Source of the DNA: BRH-c25 sp035627615
Lineage (GTDB): Bacteria; Bacillota; Clostridia; Lutisporales; Lutisporaceae
Direction of reading: 5' to 3'
DNA: 64,000 nucleotides
Assembly: GCA_035627615.1 (NCBI GenBank)
Contig: DASPLL010000008.1
Location: forward strand, 1 to 64,000
Part shown: in pieces, positions 16,858 through 26,851 of the stretch
Numbering within the stretch: position 1 is the stretch's first letter
How the letters are laid out: every line of letters starts with the position of its first letter
Made by a program: the position numbers and the translations under genes
The notes under the pieces: model-generated
The model's database searches: none
What the model saw: only the letters and a program-made list of their open reading frames with translations
Told to the model about the DNA's origin: nothing

Positions 16858-18600
16858 ATGAAAGTGACGAGAAGGTTATTAACAGTGTTCCTAATTATTG
16901 CCCTGGTGACTGCAGTTCTGCCGGGCTGCACAAAACCGGCACCGGTGGCGACAGAAACCCCGGCTCCAGCGGAGCAGCCAGCTCAAGAGAGCATTTCAGA
17001 TGCAATTCTGATGTGGAACATAGGCTCGGAGCCAAAGTCATGGGATCCTCAAATCTGTGGTACAACAGAGGGCGGAGATATTATCAACACATTATTTGAA
17101 GGCCTGATGATAGATACAAAAGAGGGTTTAAAACCGGCTGCGGCAGAAAGCTATGAAATTACTGCAAATGCAGAAGGCGTAGAAGGTACGGTTTATACTT
17201 TCAAATTGAGACCGGATGCAAAATGGTCGGACGGAAAACCTGTAACCGCCAAGGATTTTGTATATGCCTGGAAAAAGCTATGCTTGCCGGAGGCAGCTGC
17301 AACCTATGCCTTTTTGTTAACCGATTATGTAGTTGGGGCACAGGAATTCTATGATGGCAAAGGTGAATTTGAGGACATAAAAATCAACGCACTGGATGAT
17401 CTGACCTTACAAGTGGAATTAAAAAGACCTGTCCCGTATTTTCTAAGCCTGACATCCTTCTTCTCCTTTATGCCCGCAAGGGAAGACATAGCAGAGCAAG
17501 GGGAAGGCTGGGAAAAAGCTCCTGAAACCTGTATAACAAATGGAGCTTTTAAGCTAAAGGAATATCAAATCGGTTCTCATCTGTTGTTTGAAAAAAATGA
17601 GAACTATTGGGATACCGAGAACATCAAATTAAAAGGTATTAAAGGCCTGTTAATTACTGAGGATACTACAGCATTACAGGGATACAGAGCAGGTGAAATA
17701 CAAGTATTGGCAACCATTCCTCATGGTGAAATACCAAAGCTTGCTTCAGAAGATCCCAACTTCCATAATGAACCCGGCCTGGGATGCGCATTCTATACTT
17801 TTAATGTAGATGTAAAGCCTACCAATGACGTTAACGTAAGGAAAGCTTTATCACTGGCAATAGATAGGAAAATGATTGTTGAGCAGGTGCTCAGAGGAGG
17901 CCAGATTCCGGCGTCCGGCTACGTTCCTTCATCCTTCAGCTTTTCTGATGGCTCCTCCTTCAGAAAGCTGGATAGCTCAGGCAATGTGACAGCGGAATAT
18001 GGGATTGATCCTTGGAATGTTAATATAAATGAAGCCAAGGAGTATCTGGCTAAAGCCGGTTACCCGGATGGGAAGGGCTTCCCGAAAATAGAATTGCTGC
18101 ATGATGTAAATGAAAACGAGAAAATGGTTGCAGAAGCTATACAGCAAATGTGGAAAAATAATCTGGGGATAGATGTGACCCTAAGGGCTGAGGAAAGGTC
18201 AGTATTCTTTTCTAACAGATACGAAGGTAAGTTTGTAGTGGCAAGAGGCGGTTGGTTTGGAGACTATAATGATCCGATGACTATGTTCGATCTCTTTACC
18301 TCCACCGGTATAAATTATTCTCAGTGGAGATGGCAGCCGTATCCGGACAGAGAAGATGATACTGTAATGAACCCTGCAAATAAGGTATATGAGGATTATC
18401 TCAAGGAATCAGCAAAGAATACCGGCAAAGCCAGGGATGAACTGCTGTTAAAGGCAGAGCAGGTATTTATGGATGAAGCAGTAGTCGCTCCGATATACTA
18501 TCATGCAGATAATTATCTTATAGATGAAGCTAAAGTAGAAAATGTTCAAAAGAATCCAATGGGTTATTGGATATTCAGATATGCAAAGATGATTGACTAA
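16858..18600 (+). CDS. dppA: Peptide-binding lipoprotein DppA/OppA
   Basis: Extracytoplasmic solute-binding protein (family 5) of 580 aa. It has a lipoprotein signal peptide with lipobox LPGC and lipidated cysteine C24, then a Pro/Ala/Glu-rich linker and the SBP_bac_5 fold (YTFKLRPDAKWSDGKPVTAKD is a conserved block). It captures peptides and delivers them to the DppBCDF permease. The start is the ATG at 16858 after GAGGAGGG. The 120-base gap after dppF contains small inverted repeats that may tune its higher expression. An SBP specific for murein peptides (MppA-like) cannot be told from a general one by eye. Confidence 0.93.
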   Translation: MKVTRRLLTVFLIIALVTAVLPGCTKPAPVATETPAPAEQPAQESISDAILMWNIGSEPKSWDPQICGTTEGGDIINTLFEGLMIDTKEGLKPAAAESYEITANAEGVEGTVYTFKLRPDAKWSDGKPVTAKDFVYAWKKLCLPEAAATYAFLLTDYVVGAQEFYDGKGEFEDIKINALDDLTLQVELKRPVPYFLSLTSFFSFMPAREDIAEQGEGWEKAPETCITNGAFKLKEYQIGSHLLFEKNENYWDTENIKLKGIKGLLITEDTTALQGYRAGEIQVLATIPHGEIPKLASEDPNFHNEPGLGCAFYTFNVDVKPTNDVNVRKALSLAIDRKMIVEQVLRGGQIPASGYVPSSFSFSDGSSFRKLDSSGNVTAEYGIDPWNVNINEAKEYLAKAGYPDGKGFPKIELLHDVNENEKMVAEAIQQMWKNNLGIDVTLRAEERSVFFSNRYEGKFVVARGGWFGDYNDPMTMFDLFTSTGINYSQWRWQPYPDREDDTVMNPANKVYEDYLKESAKNTGKARDELLLKAEQVFMDEAVVAPIYYHADNYLIDEAKVENVQKNPMGYWIFRYAKMID

Positions 18601-18611
18601 TATTTAATGCC

Positions 18612-18648
18612 GGAATACCTGGTGCCATATTCATGGACCAGGTATTCC
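18612..18648 (+). terminator. Hairpin after the binding-protein gene
   Basis: Perfect 12-bp stem (GGAATACCTGGT / ACCAGGTATTCC) with a 13-base loop. There is no following T run, so it may be a partial terminator or 3' mRNA stabiliser. Confidence 0.6.
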
Positions 18649-18699
18649 AGCTAACACACAAATATACACCTCATTGGTGACGTTATACAAGGAGGGCTT

Positions 18700-19875
18700 A
18701 TGGACATAAAAAAAAGATCGGAAGAGTTATTTGAGGAGCTTGTAGCTATCAGACGTGATCTGCATATGAACCCTGAACTTAGCGGAAAAGAAATCAGGAC
18801 TTCAAAAAAGATAATAGAATATCTTGAGAACTGGGGTATTGAATATATAGGCAATGTTGCTGAAACAGGTGTTATTGCATTAATCCGTGGGAAAAAAGAA
18901 GGAAAAACAGTAGCTGCGAGAGCTGATATTGATGCACTTCCCATAACAGAAGACAGCGATAGGCCTTATATATCCCGTAACATAGGTGTTATGCATGCCT
19001 GCGGGCATGATGTACATACAGCTATATTGCTTGGAACAGCTAAGATATTTAAAGAAATGGAAAACGAGCTTGAAGGGAATGTGAAATTATTTTTCCAGCC
19101 TGCCGAAGAAGCTATAGGTGGTGCAGAAAGAATGATAAAAGACGGATGCATGGCAAATCCCGATGTGGATTATGTAATTGGATTGCATGTGATGCCTTAT
19201 ATAGATGCCGGCTATGTAGAATTAAAATATGGAAAGCTTAATGCTTCATCAGGAGAATTTTTTATAACAATAAAGGGCAAATCAGGTCATGGAGCATATC
19301 CTGATACAACAATAGATGCAATTGTATTAGCCGGTAATGTAATAACCGCACTTCAGACCCTGGTCAGCAGAAATATTTCACCGTTGGATTCAGTAGTATT
19401 GACTATTGGAAAAATAAACGGGGGAACCAAGAATAATATAATTGCTGATGAAGTAGTAATGTCAGGCACATTGAGAACACTGGATGCCGATACCAGAAAA
19501 CATGCTAAAGCGATAATTGAACGTATTGTTGAGAATACTGCAAAAACCTATGGTGGGGAAGGCAGAGTTGAGTTTACAGATGGTTATGATGCACTGATAA
19601 ACGATGACGAAATTGTTGACGTAATAAAAGAGACAGCAGAAAGAGTGTTGGGTATGGATAAAGTTTTGTTTAAAGAAGCTACAAGCATGGGAGCAGAAGA
19701 CTTCTCATATTATATTGATGAAGCAAAGGGAGCTTTTTATCACCTGGGGTGCGGAAATCAAGCCAAAGGAATTACAGCAGCCTTGCATAACAATAATTTT
19801 GATATTGATGAAAATTGTATTAAAACAGGAGTCCAATTGCAGACAGAATGTATTTTGGAATTGTTAAGGAAATAG
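18700..19875 (+). CDS. M20 family amidohydrolase/peptidase
   Basis: Metal-dependent hydrolase of 391 aa of the M20D group (hippurate hydrolase, N-acyl-amino-acid amidohydrolase, IAA-amide hydrolase type). Metal-site motifs MHACGHDVHTA (near 105) and PAEE (near 136) are present, and the dimerisation domain lies between about 185 and 300. The enzyme would free an amino acid from an N-acyl or dipeptide substrate inside the cell. RBS AAGGAGGG is close to the ATG. Being directly downstream of the importer, it probably processes imported peptides. The exact substrate is unknown. Confidence 0.9.
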   Translation: MDIKKRSEELFEELVAIRRDLHMNPELSGKEIRTSKKIIEYLENWGIEYIGNVAETGVIALIRGKKEGKTVAARADIDALPITEDSDRPYISRNIGVMHACGHDVHTAILLGTAKIFKEMENELEGNVKLFFQPAEEAIGGAERMIKDGCMANPDVDYVIGLHVMPYIDAGYVELKYGKLNASSGEFFITIKGKSGHGAYPDTTIDAIVLAGNVITALQTLVSRNISPLDSVVLTIGKINGGTKNNIIADEVVMSGTLRTLDADTRKHAKAIIERIVENTAKTYGGEGRVEFTDGYDALINDDEIVDVIKETAERVLGMDKVLFKEATSMGAEDFSYYIDEAKGAFYHLGCGNQAKGITAALHNNNFDIDENCIKTGVQLQTECILELLRK

Positions 19876-19927
19876 TGTAATTCATTCATCTTTTGAAAAC
19901 ATTTTACAAAAATGAGGTGGTAATGAA

Positions 19928-21541
19928 ATGTCGATCAGCTATGCCTTTATAAATGGGAAAATACAGACTCTGGAAGGCTTCACGGAAGAAGCTGTAGCTG
20001 TATCGGGAGAAAAAATTGCAGCTTTGGGTAACACAAGCGATATCTTGGGATTGTGCGATCCGAATACTGAGATTATTGATTTAGAGGGCAGGTGCCTATT
20101 ACCCGGCTTTAATGACAGTCACATGCACCTTATTTTACATGGGCTATCTAATGATAAAATTGATCTGAGGGGTTTAACTTCTATAGATGAAATTATAAAC
20201 GCAGGAAGGGAGTTCCTGGAGAAAGAAGACAAGAAAGCCGGTGAATGGATATCAGGATATAGTTTTGACCAGAATTTGTTCAGCGAAAAAGTGTTTCCTC
20301 AAAAAGAAGATATAGATAAGATCTCTGATAAGCACCCTGTTCTAATTGACCGTGTTTGTGGGCATGTCGCGGTAGCAAACAGCCTTGCACTAAAAACAGT
20401 AGGTGTAACAAAGCACACGGTTATTGAAGGGGGAGTAATCGATAAAGACAAATATGGCAATCCGACAGGGGTACTGCGTGAAGCAGCACTTGACTGGTTT
20501 AAATCATATATTCCCAAACCTGATGCAGAGAAGCTGAAGAATATTATCAGAAGGACTTCAAGAGAAGCATTGGCACTTGGTCTTACTTCTCTGCATACTA
20601 ATGATGCGGATACAACAGACTATGCTGCTATATTTGAAGCTTATCAATCCCTGGCAAAAGAAGGGGAGCTGGCAATACGGATATATGAAGAAGTGCAAGT
20701 AACAAAACCGGAAGAATTGGAGAGGTTCCTCAATGCAGGGATAGGAGCAGGCTATGGAGACGACTACTTCAGAACAGGGAATATAAAGCTATTCCTTGAC
20801 GGTTCCCTGGGTGCAGGAACAGCAGGCTTAAGAGAAGCTTATTCTGATGATCCGGAAAACAGAGGTGTTTTTGTTCATACCCAGGTGAAAATTGATGAGC
20901 TGGTAGAAATAGCCCATAAAGCAGGGATGCAGATCGCCTGTCATGCTATTGGCGACGGAGCAGTAGAACAATTTATAAACGCTGTTGAAAAGGCTGTGAA
21001 AAACGAGCCCAAGCAGCTTCGGCACAGAATTGTCCACTGTCAGATAGCAGATATGGACTTGTTTAAAAGAATGGCGCAATTAGGAATTGCTGCAGATATA
21101 CAGCCTGCTTTTGTCGCATCGGATTATCCCATTATTGAGAAAAGGATAGGAGCAGAGAGAGCCGGAAAAAGCTATGCATGGAAAACGATGCTGAATTATG
21201 GAATACATCTGGGAGGCGGTTCTGATTGCCCGGTAGAAACTAATGACCCCCTTTGGGGCATATACTGTGCGGTAACCAGAGAGGATGAGAACGGCAAACC
21301 TACGGGCGGATGGCTGCCTGGTGAGAAGCTGTCTATACAAGAAGCAGTAAAGCTATATACAATCGGCTCGGCATATCTTTCCTTCGAGGAGGATAAAAAA
21401 GGTACTATTAAGGTAGGAAAGCTTGCGGACATGGTCGTTCTGTCCGAAGATATATTTGAAGTGGAACCTCAGGATATAAAGAATATAAAAGTATTGATGA
21501 CTATGGTAGGCGGAAAGGTACAATATCTTTTTGACAATTAA
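19928..21541 (+). CDS. YtcJ-like amidohydrolase
   Basis: Amidohydrolase-superfamily enzyme of 537 aa (amidohydrolase_3/YtcJ branch). Metal ligands are visible in LPGFNDSHMHL (near 60-70), in HAIGDGA and in SDCPVE near the C-terminus. Related enzymes include N-substituted formamide deformylases and D-aminoacylases; the substrate here cannot be assigned. The N-terminal beta-rich part (INGKIQTLEG) is standard. RBS GAGGTGG precedes the ATG. It continues the same-strand catabolic series at short spacing. Confidence 0.88.
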   Translation: MSISYAFINGKIQTLEGFTEEAVAVSGEKIAALGNTSDILGLCDPNTEIIDLEGRCLLPGFNDSHMHLILHGLSNDKIDLRGLTSIDEIINAGREFLEKEDKKAGEWISGYSFDQNLFSEKVFPQKEDIDKISDKHPVLIDRVCGHVAVANSLALKTVGVTKHTVIEGGVIDKDKYGNPTGVLREAALDWFKSYIPKPDAEKLKNIIRRTSREALALGLTSLHTNDADTTDYAAIFEAYQSLAKEGELAIRIYEEVQVTKPEELERFLNAGIGAGYGDDYFRTGNIKLFLDGSLGAGTAGLREAYSDDPENRGVFVHTQVKIDELVEIAHKAGMQIACHAIGDGAVEQFINAVEKAVKNEPKQLRHRIVHCQIADMDLFKRMAQLGIAADIQPAFVASDYPIIEKRIGAERAGKSYAWKTMLNYGIHLGGGSDCPVETNDPLWGIYCAVTREDENGKPTGGWLPGEKLSIQEAVKLYTIGSAYLSFEEDKKGTIKVGKLADMVVLSEDIFEVEPQDIKNIKVLMTMVGGKVQYLFDN

Positions 21542-21564
21542 TTTGTTTAAGCGGAGGATGTATA

Positions 21565-22272
21565 ATGAAACCAGTTATCGGTATTACAACGTTCATGGGA
21601 GATAAGACGGGTTATTATTCAATAAGCGGCAATTACACCGACTCTGTATTCCTTGCAGGAGGGATTCCTGTATGTATTCCGGTCATATACAATGAAAAAG
21701 ACTATGACAGCTATATGAATATTATTGATTGTATTATCTTTACAGGGGGTGCTGATATTTCACCTCTTTACTATGGAGAGAATCCTACAAGCTTATTGAA
21801 TAACATGTCATCTATAAGAGACGATTATGAAATAGGATTGTTTAAAACGGTGTATGAAAATAATGTGCCCATACTCGGAATATGCAGGGGGATTCAATTG
21901 ATAAATGTAGCCTTGGGTGGAAGCCTTTATCAGGATATCAATGCACAGCTTCCGGATACTCTTGGGCACAGCCCCGGCGGGACCGCTGTAGACGAGCTGT
22001 ATCATTCAATAAATATTGAGAAAAAAAGTAAGCTGTATAATATATTTAATGAAGACAGGATCAATGTTAACTCATTTCATCACCAGGCTGTAAAAAAATT
22101 GGGGAATAATCTTGTGGTGTCTGCAATGTCAGATGATGGTATAATAGAGGGGATAGAGAGTACTGACAGAAAATTCCTTATTGGCATACAATGCCATCCT
22201 GAATGCCTGACCAAGAGATATCCCATGTTTCTTAAGCTTTTTAGGGAGCTGGTATTGGCAGCTGGGAAATAG
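21565..22272 (+). CDS. Gamma-glutamyl hydrolase, class I glutamine amidotransferase-like
   Basis: Protein of 235 aa of the PuuD group (peptidase C26), which hydrolyses gamma-glutamyl bonds, for example gamma-Glu-GABA. The nucleophile is the Cys in GICRG (near residue 110), the oxyanion region is FTGGADISPLYY, and the His-Glu pair is in GIQCHPE. Putrescine-pathway partners of PuuD are absent. Together with ggt at the other end of the island this suggests turnover of gamma-glutamyl peptides, a bond also found in murein stems (gamma-D-Glu). RBS GCGGAGG precedes the ATG. Confidence 0.88.
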   Translation: MKPVIGITTFMGDKTGYYSISGNYTDSVFLAGGIPVCIPVIYNEKDYDSYMNIIDCIIFTGGADISPLYYGENPTSLLNNMSSIRDDYEIGLFKTVYENNVPILGICRGIQLINVALGGSLYQDINAQLPDTLGHSPGGTAVDELYHSINIEKKSKLYNIFNEDRINVNSFHHQAVKKLGNNLVVSAMSDDGIIEGIESTDRKFLIGIQCHPECLTKRYPMFLKLFRELVLAAGK

Positions 22273-22386
22273 CAGACTCGTAAATAATTAGGCAGAAGGG
22301 CGCCAAGTGTATACAAAATGTTCTTGTCTGGCTGAAATTATAGATATTGTATTAGTCTGAACAGCAAATAAAGGAGTGTAAAATGT

Positions 22387-23184
22387 ATGAAAATATTCAT
22401 AAGCGCCGATATTGAAGGCGTAACTGGAATTGCTAACTGGGATGAAACAAAGCTTGATAATCCTCAAAGTCAATATTTCCGCGGGCAGATGACAATGGAG
22501 GTAAAAGCTGCCTGTGAAGCTGCAATAGAAGCAGGTGCAGATGAAGTAATCGTAAAGGATGCACACAGCTCAGGACGGAATATTGACCCTTCAAAACTTC
22601 CGGAAAAGGCTAAAATACTGAGAGGATGGGCAAGAAATCCTTATGTGATGATGGCAGGACTGGATGACTCCTTCGACGGAGTTTTATTTGTAGGTTACCA
22701 TTCTGCTGCTGGTACCGATGGAAATCCCCTTGCCCATACAATGGATACAGAAAATGAGTATGTTATGATAAACGGTATTTACGCCAGTGAATTGCTTATT
22801 AATTCCTATACTGCCGCCCTGCTTGGCGTCCCTGTTTTATTTGTAAGCGGCGATAAGCTGCTTTGTGAAGAGGCTAAAAGAATAAACAAGTACATAGAAA
22901 CTGTCGCAGTTAGTGAGGGGGTAGGAGGCGCTTCCATATCCATACATCCCGATTTGGCTGTTAAGAGTATAAAGCAAAAGGTCCATGAAGCTTTGAATGG
23001 GGATTTATCAAAGCGCACTGTAAAGATGCCGGAGAAATTCAAAGTAGAGATCCATTTCAGAAATCATTCTGCAGCATACGGCGGATCATTCTATCCTGGA
23101 GCCAGACAAACAGGAACCAAAACAGTAGAATATGAAGCGGCTGATTATTTTGAAGTATTGAAGTTCTTGTTTTTTGTATTATGA
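22387..23184 (+). CDS. M55 family D-aminopeptidase (DppA-type)
   Basis: Protein of 265 aa starting with the family hallmark MKIFISADIEGVTGI, whose Asp and Glu bind zinc, followed by KDAHSSGRNI and GYHSAAGT with further His ligands. B. subtilis DppA, the reference member, is a decameric zinc D-aminopeptidase acting on D-Ala-D-Ala and similar peptides. Here too it is clustered with a dipeptide importer. This is the strongest hint that the island handles D-amino-acid peptides. The stop is just upstream of the amidase RBS, so the two are co-translated. Confidence 0.92.
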   Translation: MKIFISADIEGVTGIANWDETKLDNPQSQYFRGQMTMEVKAACEAAIEAGADEVIVKDAHSSGRNIDPSKLPEKAKILRGWARNPYVMMAGLDDSFDGVLFVGYHSAAGTDGNPLAHTMDTENEYVMINGIYASELLINSYTAALLGVPVLFVSGDKLLCEEAKRINKYIETVAVSEGVGGASISIHPDLAVKSIKQKVHEALNGDLSKRTVKMPEKFKVEIHFRNHSAAYGGSFYPGARQTGTKTVEYEAADYFEVLKFLFFVL

Positions 23185-23204
23185 TTTCTGGAGGTAAAGA
23201 TTGT

Positions 23205-24662
23205 ATGGAAGGGAACCATAGATTCAATATTGAAGAAATGAATATTGCAGGATTGATTGAAGCAATCCGTTCAAGATCGGTCACCTCAAAAGAATTAGTC
23301 TCTATATACCTTGAAAGAATTGCAAGACTTGATAAGGATGGTCCGCGGATCAATTCAGTTGCGGAGATAAACCCTGATGCCCTTCATATTGCTGAAGCTC
23401 TGGACAGGAATTATGAGATGAACGGACCCGTAGGCCCACTGCATGGGATTCCAATTCTTATCAAGGACAATATAAATACAGGAGATAATATGCATACCAC
23501 TGCAGGTTCCCTTGCATTGGCGGATAACTATGCGCGGGGGGACGCGTTCATTGTAAAGAGATTAAGAGCAGCAGGCGCTGTTATTCTTGGGAAAACAAAT
23601 CTTACAGAGTTTGCAAACTTCATGACTGAGAACATGCCTAACGGATACAGCTCCAGGGGTGGTCAGGTGCTGAATCCCTATGGGGCCGGAAGGTTCGATG
23701 TAGGAGGCTCCAGTTCAGGCTCAGGCGCTGCAGCAGCCTGCTGTTTCTGCGCAGGGGCCATAGGTACTGAGACCTCAGGTTCCATATTGAGCCCTGCATG
23801 CTGTAATTCCACTGTTGGAATCAAGCCTACTGTAGGACTTGTAAGCCGTAGTGGCATCGTACCGATAGCATATAGTCAGGATACTGCGGGTCCTATAGCC
23901 AGGACTGTCGCTGACGCTGCATTACTGCTTGGCGCCATAACAGGGGAGGATGATGACGATCCTATTACACTCGCAGGCTGCCGCAGATCTTATATGGATT
24001 ATACCAAATACCTCGATAAGGATGGGCTCAGCGGAGCAAGAATCGGTATTCCAAGGGATTATTTTTATAACGATTTGTCACAGGAGCAGATCGTGCTTGC
24101 AGAAAATGCTGTTAAAGCATTAAAGGAGCTTGGAGCTGTGGTGGTCGATCCGGCTGATATACCATCAGCCAGGGAATTTGACGGGTATGATGTATTGGTA
24201 TATGAGTTCAAGAGTGCTATAAATGCATATCTTGCGAGAAACAATGTACCGTCTGTCCGCAATCTGGCAGATATAATACATTTCAACAGAACAATACCTG
24301 AAGAGGCTCTCAGATATGGACAGACTATTCTGGAGAAATGCCAGGAAACAAAGGGAACACTTGCAGAGTCTGCATATGTACTGGAGAGGCTCAGGGATAT
24401 GCGTTTATCACAAAAGGAAGGAATTGACATGGTACTTGACAGATATAAGCTTGACGCTGTTGTCTTCCCCAGATATTCCGGCTGTGATATAGCAGCAAGG
24501 GCAGGCTATCCTTCGATAATAGTACCTGCAGGGTATACCGGAGAGGGAGAACCCTTCGGAATTACCTTTACCTCTGGAGCTTACACCGAGCCACAGCTTA
24601 TCACCTATGCTTATGCTTATGAACAGGGGACAAAAAAGCGGAAACCGCCCGTATTATTATAA
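23205..24662 (+). CDS. Amidase signature family enzyme
   Basis: Amidase of 485 aa with the Ser-cisSer-Lys catalytic set: Lys in ILIKDNI, Ser in VGGSSSGSGAA and the nucleophile Ser in TETSGSI. The region GIKPTVGLVSRSGIVP is typical of the family. Such enzymes hydrolyse amides, including peptide amides and enantioselective substrates; it is unlikely to be GatA since no gatB or gatC is adjacent. The start is the ATG at 23205 after GGAGGT; the ORF could be read from 23181 but that ATG precedes the RBS. It is the last gene of the island and converges on the LTA synthase-like gene. Confidence 0.88.
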   Translation: MEGNHRFNIEEMNIAGLIEAIRSRSVTSKELVSIYLERIARLDKDGPRINSVAEINPDALHIAEALDRNYEMNGPVGPLHGIPILIKDNINTGDNMHTTAGSLALADNYARGDAFIVKRLRAAGAVILGKTNLTEFANFMTENMPNGYSSRGGQVLNPYGAGRFDVGGSSSGSGAAAACCFCAGAIGTETSGSILSPACCNSTVGIKPTVGLVSRSGIVPIAYSQDTAGPIARTVADAALLLGAITGEDDDDPITLAGCRRSYMDYTKYLDKDGLSGARIGIPRDYFYNDLSQEQIVLAENAVKALKELGAVVVDPADIPSAREFDGYDVLVYEFKSAINAYLARNNVPSVRNLADIIHFNRTIPEEALRYGQTILEKCQETKGTLAESAYVLERLRDMRLSQKEGIDMVLDRYKLDAVVFPRYSGCDIAARAGYPSIIVPAGYTGEGEPFGITFTSGAYTEPQLITYAYAYEQGTKKRKPPVLL

Positions 24663-24668
24663 TTAACC

Positions 24669-26600
24669 TTATTTTGCTGTTTTATTGAAAAGGTTTAAGA
24701 CCTTTTCAATGAAATCAGAGGTGGCTTTTAAAGTACCTCCGAAGGTGGTTTTACTTTCATCCAGGGTGACAAATTCCTTTATAAGGTCATTTGCCAATAT
24801 ATATTCAGATTGTTTTATATCTCTTAAGGCTCTCTCATAGCCGTCCCTGCAGAGCTCCAGGTCAACAGGCTCCCGGGAGCTTAAGTTCCATGCCTTGCTG
24901 TTTTCAAAAATCCCGTCTCTGGACATGACGAATATCTTGTAATCATCAATAAAGGAACCTTTTATCATATTCGTCTGGGATGCAACAAATCCGCTTTCGG
25001 CATTTAAGAGGTCCTGTCCGAAAAGCTTTGTCCTTTGTTCCTTTATTCCTATTAGGTTCAGCATGGTGGGGAGGAAGTCCATCTGCCCACCTACTATGAT
25101 ATTTGTTTCATTTATAGCTTTGCCGGGGATATGAATTATCAGCGGGACATTGAGGGACTCATCGAAGGTGTATTCATGGCCTAAAAGCCTGGACATCAGC
25201 CTGTCATTTTCAGGTACACCGTTCGGTATGCCTCTGTGATCCCCATATATTGCTATTATTGAGTTTTCATATAGCCCATATTTCTTTAGTTCTTCAATGA
25301 AAAGCCCAAGTGCTTCGTCTGTGTAGTGTATTGCCTGGATATAACGGCCAAGAGTCGTATCTTCATGTCCGGGCAGAAGCTTCACAGTTTTGTATTTTTT
25401 GGGCAGGGCATAGGGATGATGGCTTGAAAGTGTAATAAAAAAAGAATAGAAAGGTTTTTGGGCTGTACTGAGGAACCTGGCAGACTGCTTGAAAAAGTGC
25501 TTGTCGCTAAGACCCCAGCCGAATATCTCTTCAGGGCTGAAATCGTGCATATTGACGAATCTGTTGTAGCCCATCATCGGATATACGTTCTGCCTGTTCC
25601 AGAACTCCGGCTTGTAAGCATGAAAGGCCATGGTATTGTAGCCCATGTCCCTCATAATCATAGGCAGGCCAAGGAATTTGTTGTTCTGGTACTTGCTGTA
25701 GGCAGGCAGATCCATCGAGGGGTAAAGGGAGTTCTGGGTGACGAACTCCGCATCTGAGGTGCCGCCCTTTCCCAGCTGCTGGTAGAAACGGTTGAAATAT
25801 ATCGAATCCTTATGCAGCAGCTTATTCAGGTTTGGGGTAAGCTCCTGACCGTTATAATTGAGATTGATCATAAAATCCTGAAGGGCTTCCACCTGAATGA
25901 CTATTATGTTTCTTCCCTTTGCTATCCCGAAATAGCGGGTAGCCTTGACCACCATTTTCCTTGCCGGTTCTGCCTGAGCTTTAGTGATATTGCTGCTGCT
26001 GCCATCTGCCTTAACCGGTTTGGTGCTATTAAGCTGTGATATATGATAATGCAGCAATCCGAATTTCAAATAAGCCTGACCGCTGCTTTTTATGCTGCTG
26101 AGGGAGAAGTCGGTGAAGGCAAGAGACAGCATAAGTGAGGCTGCAATAAGTGAAGGTATTATACGGGGATCCCGGGTCTTTTCCTTATGTCTGATGAAGT
26201 AATGATGGCTTACCAGTATCAAAGCATCAGCGAACAGAAGAAGATAAATGCCGGAAAAAAGGGAAGCCACACTATCCCATATTTCAGGGAGAATCTTTAT
26301 GAACTGCAGGTCCCCGACTTCGGGCAGCATGTTGAAATACTTGAAGTAGAGCAGGTCGGACAGAACTATAAGAGCAAGTATTTCATGGAAAGCTATCCTG
26401 AAAAAAAAGCTCCTTCTGGCTAAAACCAGATTAAGCAGTATATATAGAGCAAGCAGAAGCATGGATGTCCTCAAAGCTGTAACAAGCATGTTCTGCGGTT
26501 TCCCGGCAATGTTGTACAGAGCTGTGAATTTGAACAGGGTGAAGACAGTCATGAATACGGTCTGTTGTAAAAGATATTGGTACCTTTTTGTGATGAACAT
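24669..26600 (-). CDS. ltaS: LTA synthase family sulfatase-fold protein
   Basis: Protein of 643 aa with five N-terminal membrane segments (to about residue 185) and an extracytoplasmic sulfatase-fold domain. The catalytic nucleophile threonine is in GKGGTSDAEF, and metal and substrate residues are in SSHHPY and YGDHRG, as in LtaS (polyglycerolphosphate lipoteichoic acid synthesis from phosphatidylglycerol). The C-terminal ~60 residues are helical and charged. A stand-alone gene, it converges with the amidase only seven bases away. Whether it is the LTA polymerase or a primase/other phosphoglycerol transferase cannot be decided by eye. Confidence 0.9.
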   Translation of the reverse strand: MFITKRYQYLLQQTVFMTVFTLFKFTALYNIAGKPQNMLVTALRTSMLLLALYILLNLVLARRSFFFRIAFHEILALIVLSDLLYFKYFNMLPEVGDLQFIKILPEIWDSVASLFSGIYLLLFADALILVSHHYFIRHKEKTRDPRIIPSLIAASLMLSLAFTDFSLSSIKSSGQAYLKFGLLHYHISQLNSTKPVKADGSSSNITKAQAEPARKMVVKATRYFGIAKGRNIIVIQVEALQDFMINLNYNGQELTPNLNKLLHKDSIYFNRFYQQLGKGGTSDAEFVTQNSLYPSMDLPAYSKYQNNKFLGLPMIMRDMGYNTMAFHAYKPEFWNRQNVYPMMGYNRFVNMHDFSPEEIFGWGLSDKHFFKQSARFLSTAQKPFYSFFITLSSHHPYALPKKYKTVKLLPGHEDTTLGRYIQAIHYTDEALGLFIEELKKYGLYENSIIAIYGDHRGIPNGVPENDRLMSRLLGHEYTFDESLNVPLIIHIPGKAINETNIIVGGQMDFLPTMLNLIGIKEQRTKLFGQDLLNAESGFVASQTNMIKGSFIDDYKIFVMSRDGIFENSKAWNLSSREPVDLELCRDGYERALRDIKQSEYILANDLIKEFVTLDESKTTFGGTLKATSDFIEKVLNLFNKTAK

Positions 26601-26789
26601 ATATCAAACGCCCTTCCGTTGTATATTATATAAAACATATTTTAGGATATGGTTACTGATTGCATGATGCAAATTTATGAAATATCAGTGAGAAAGGTGA
26701 AAATTATCTCTTTTTGTATTCTGTATGGCCCACTAGATTTATATTCACACATATTTGTACAAAATTACTAAATTTGAAAACCATACCGT

Positions 26790-26835
26790 TAAAAATGCAC
26801 CTCAAGTATCAGATGTATCTGACATTTGAGGTGCA
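26790..26835 (-). terminator. Rho-independent terminator of the lipoprotein peptidase gene
   Basis: On the minus strand the arms TGCACCTCAA and TTGAGGTGCA, with an inner imperfect stem, are followed by a T5 run. The remaining gap to 26600 holds no gene I can see. Confidence 0.85.
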
Positions 26836-26851
26836 CATTGCCGGTTTTATA

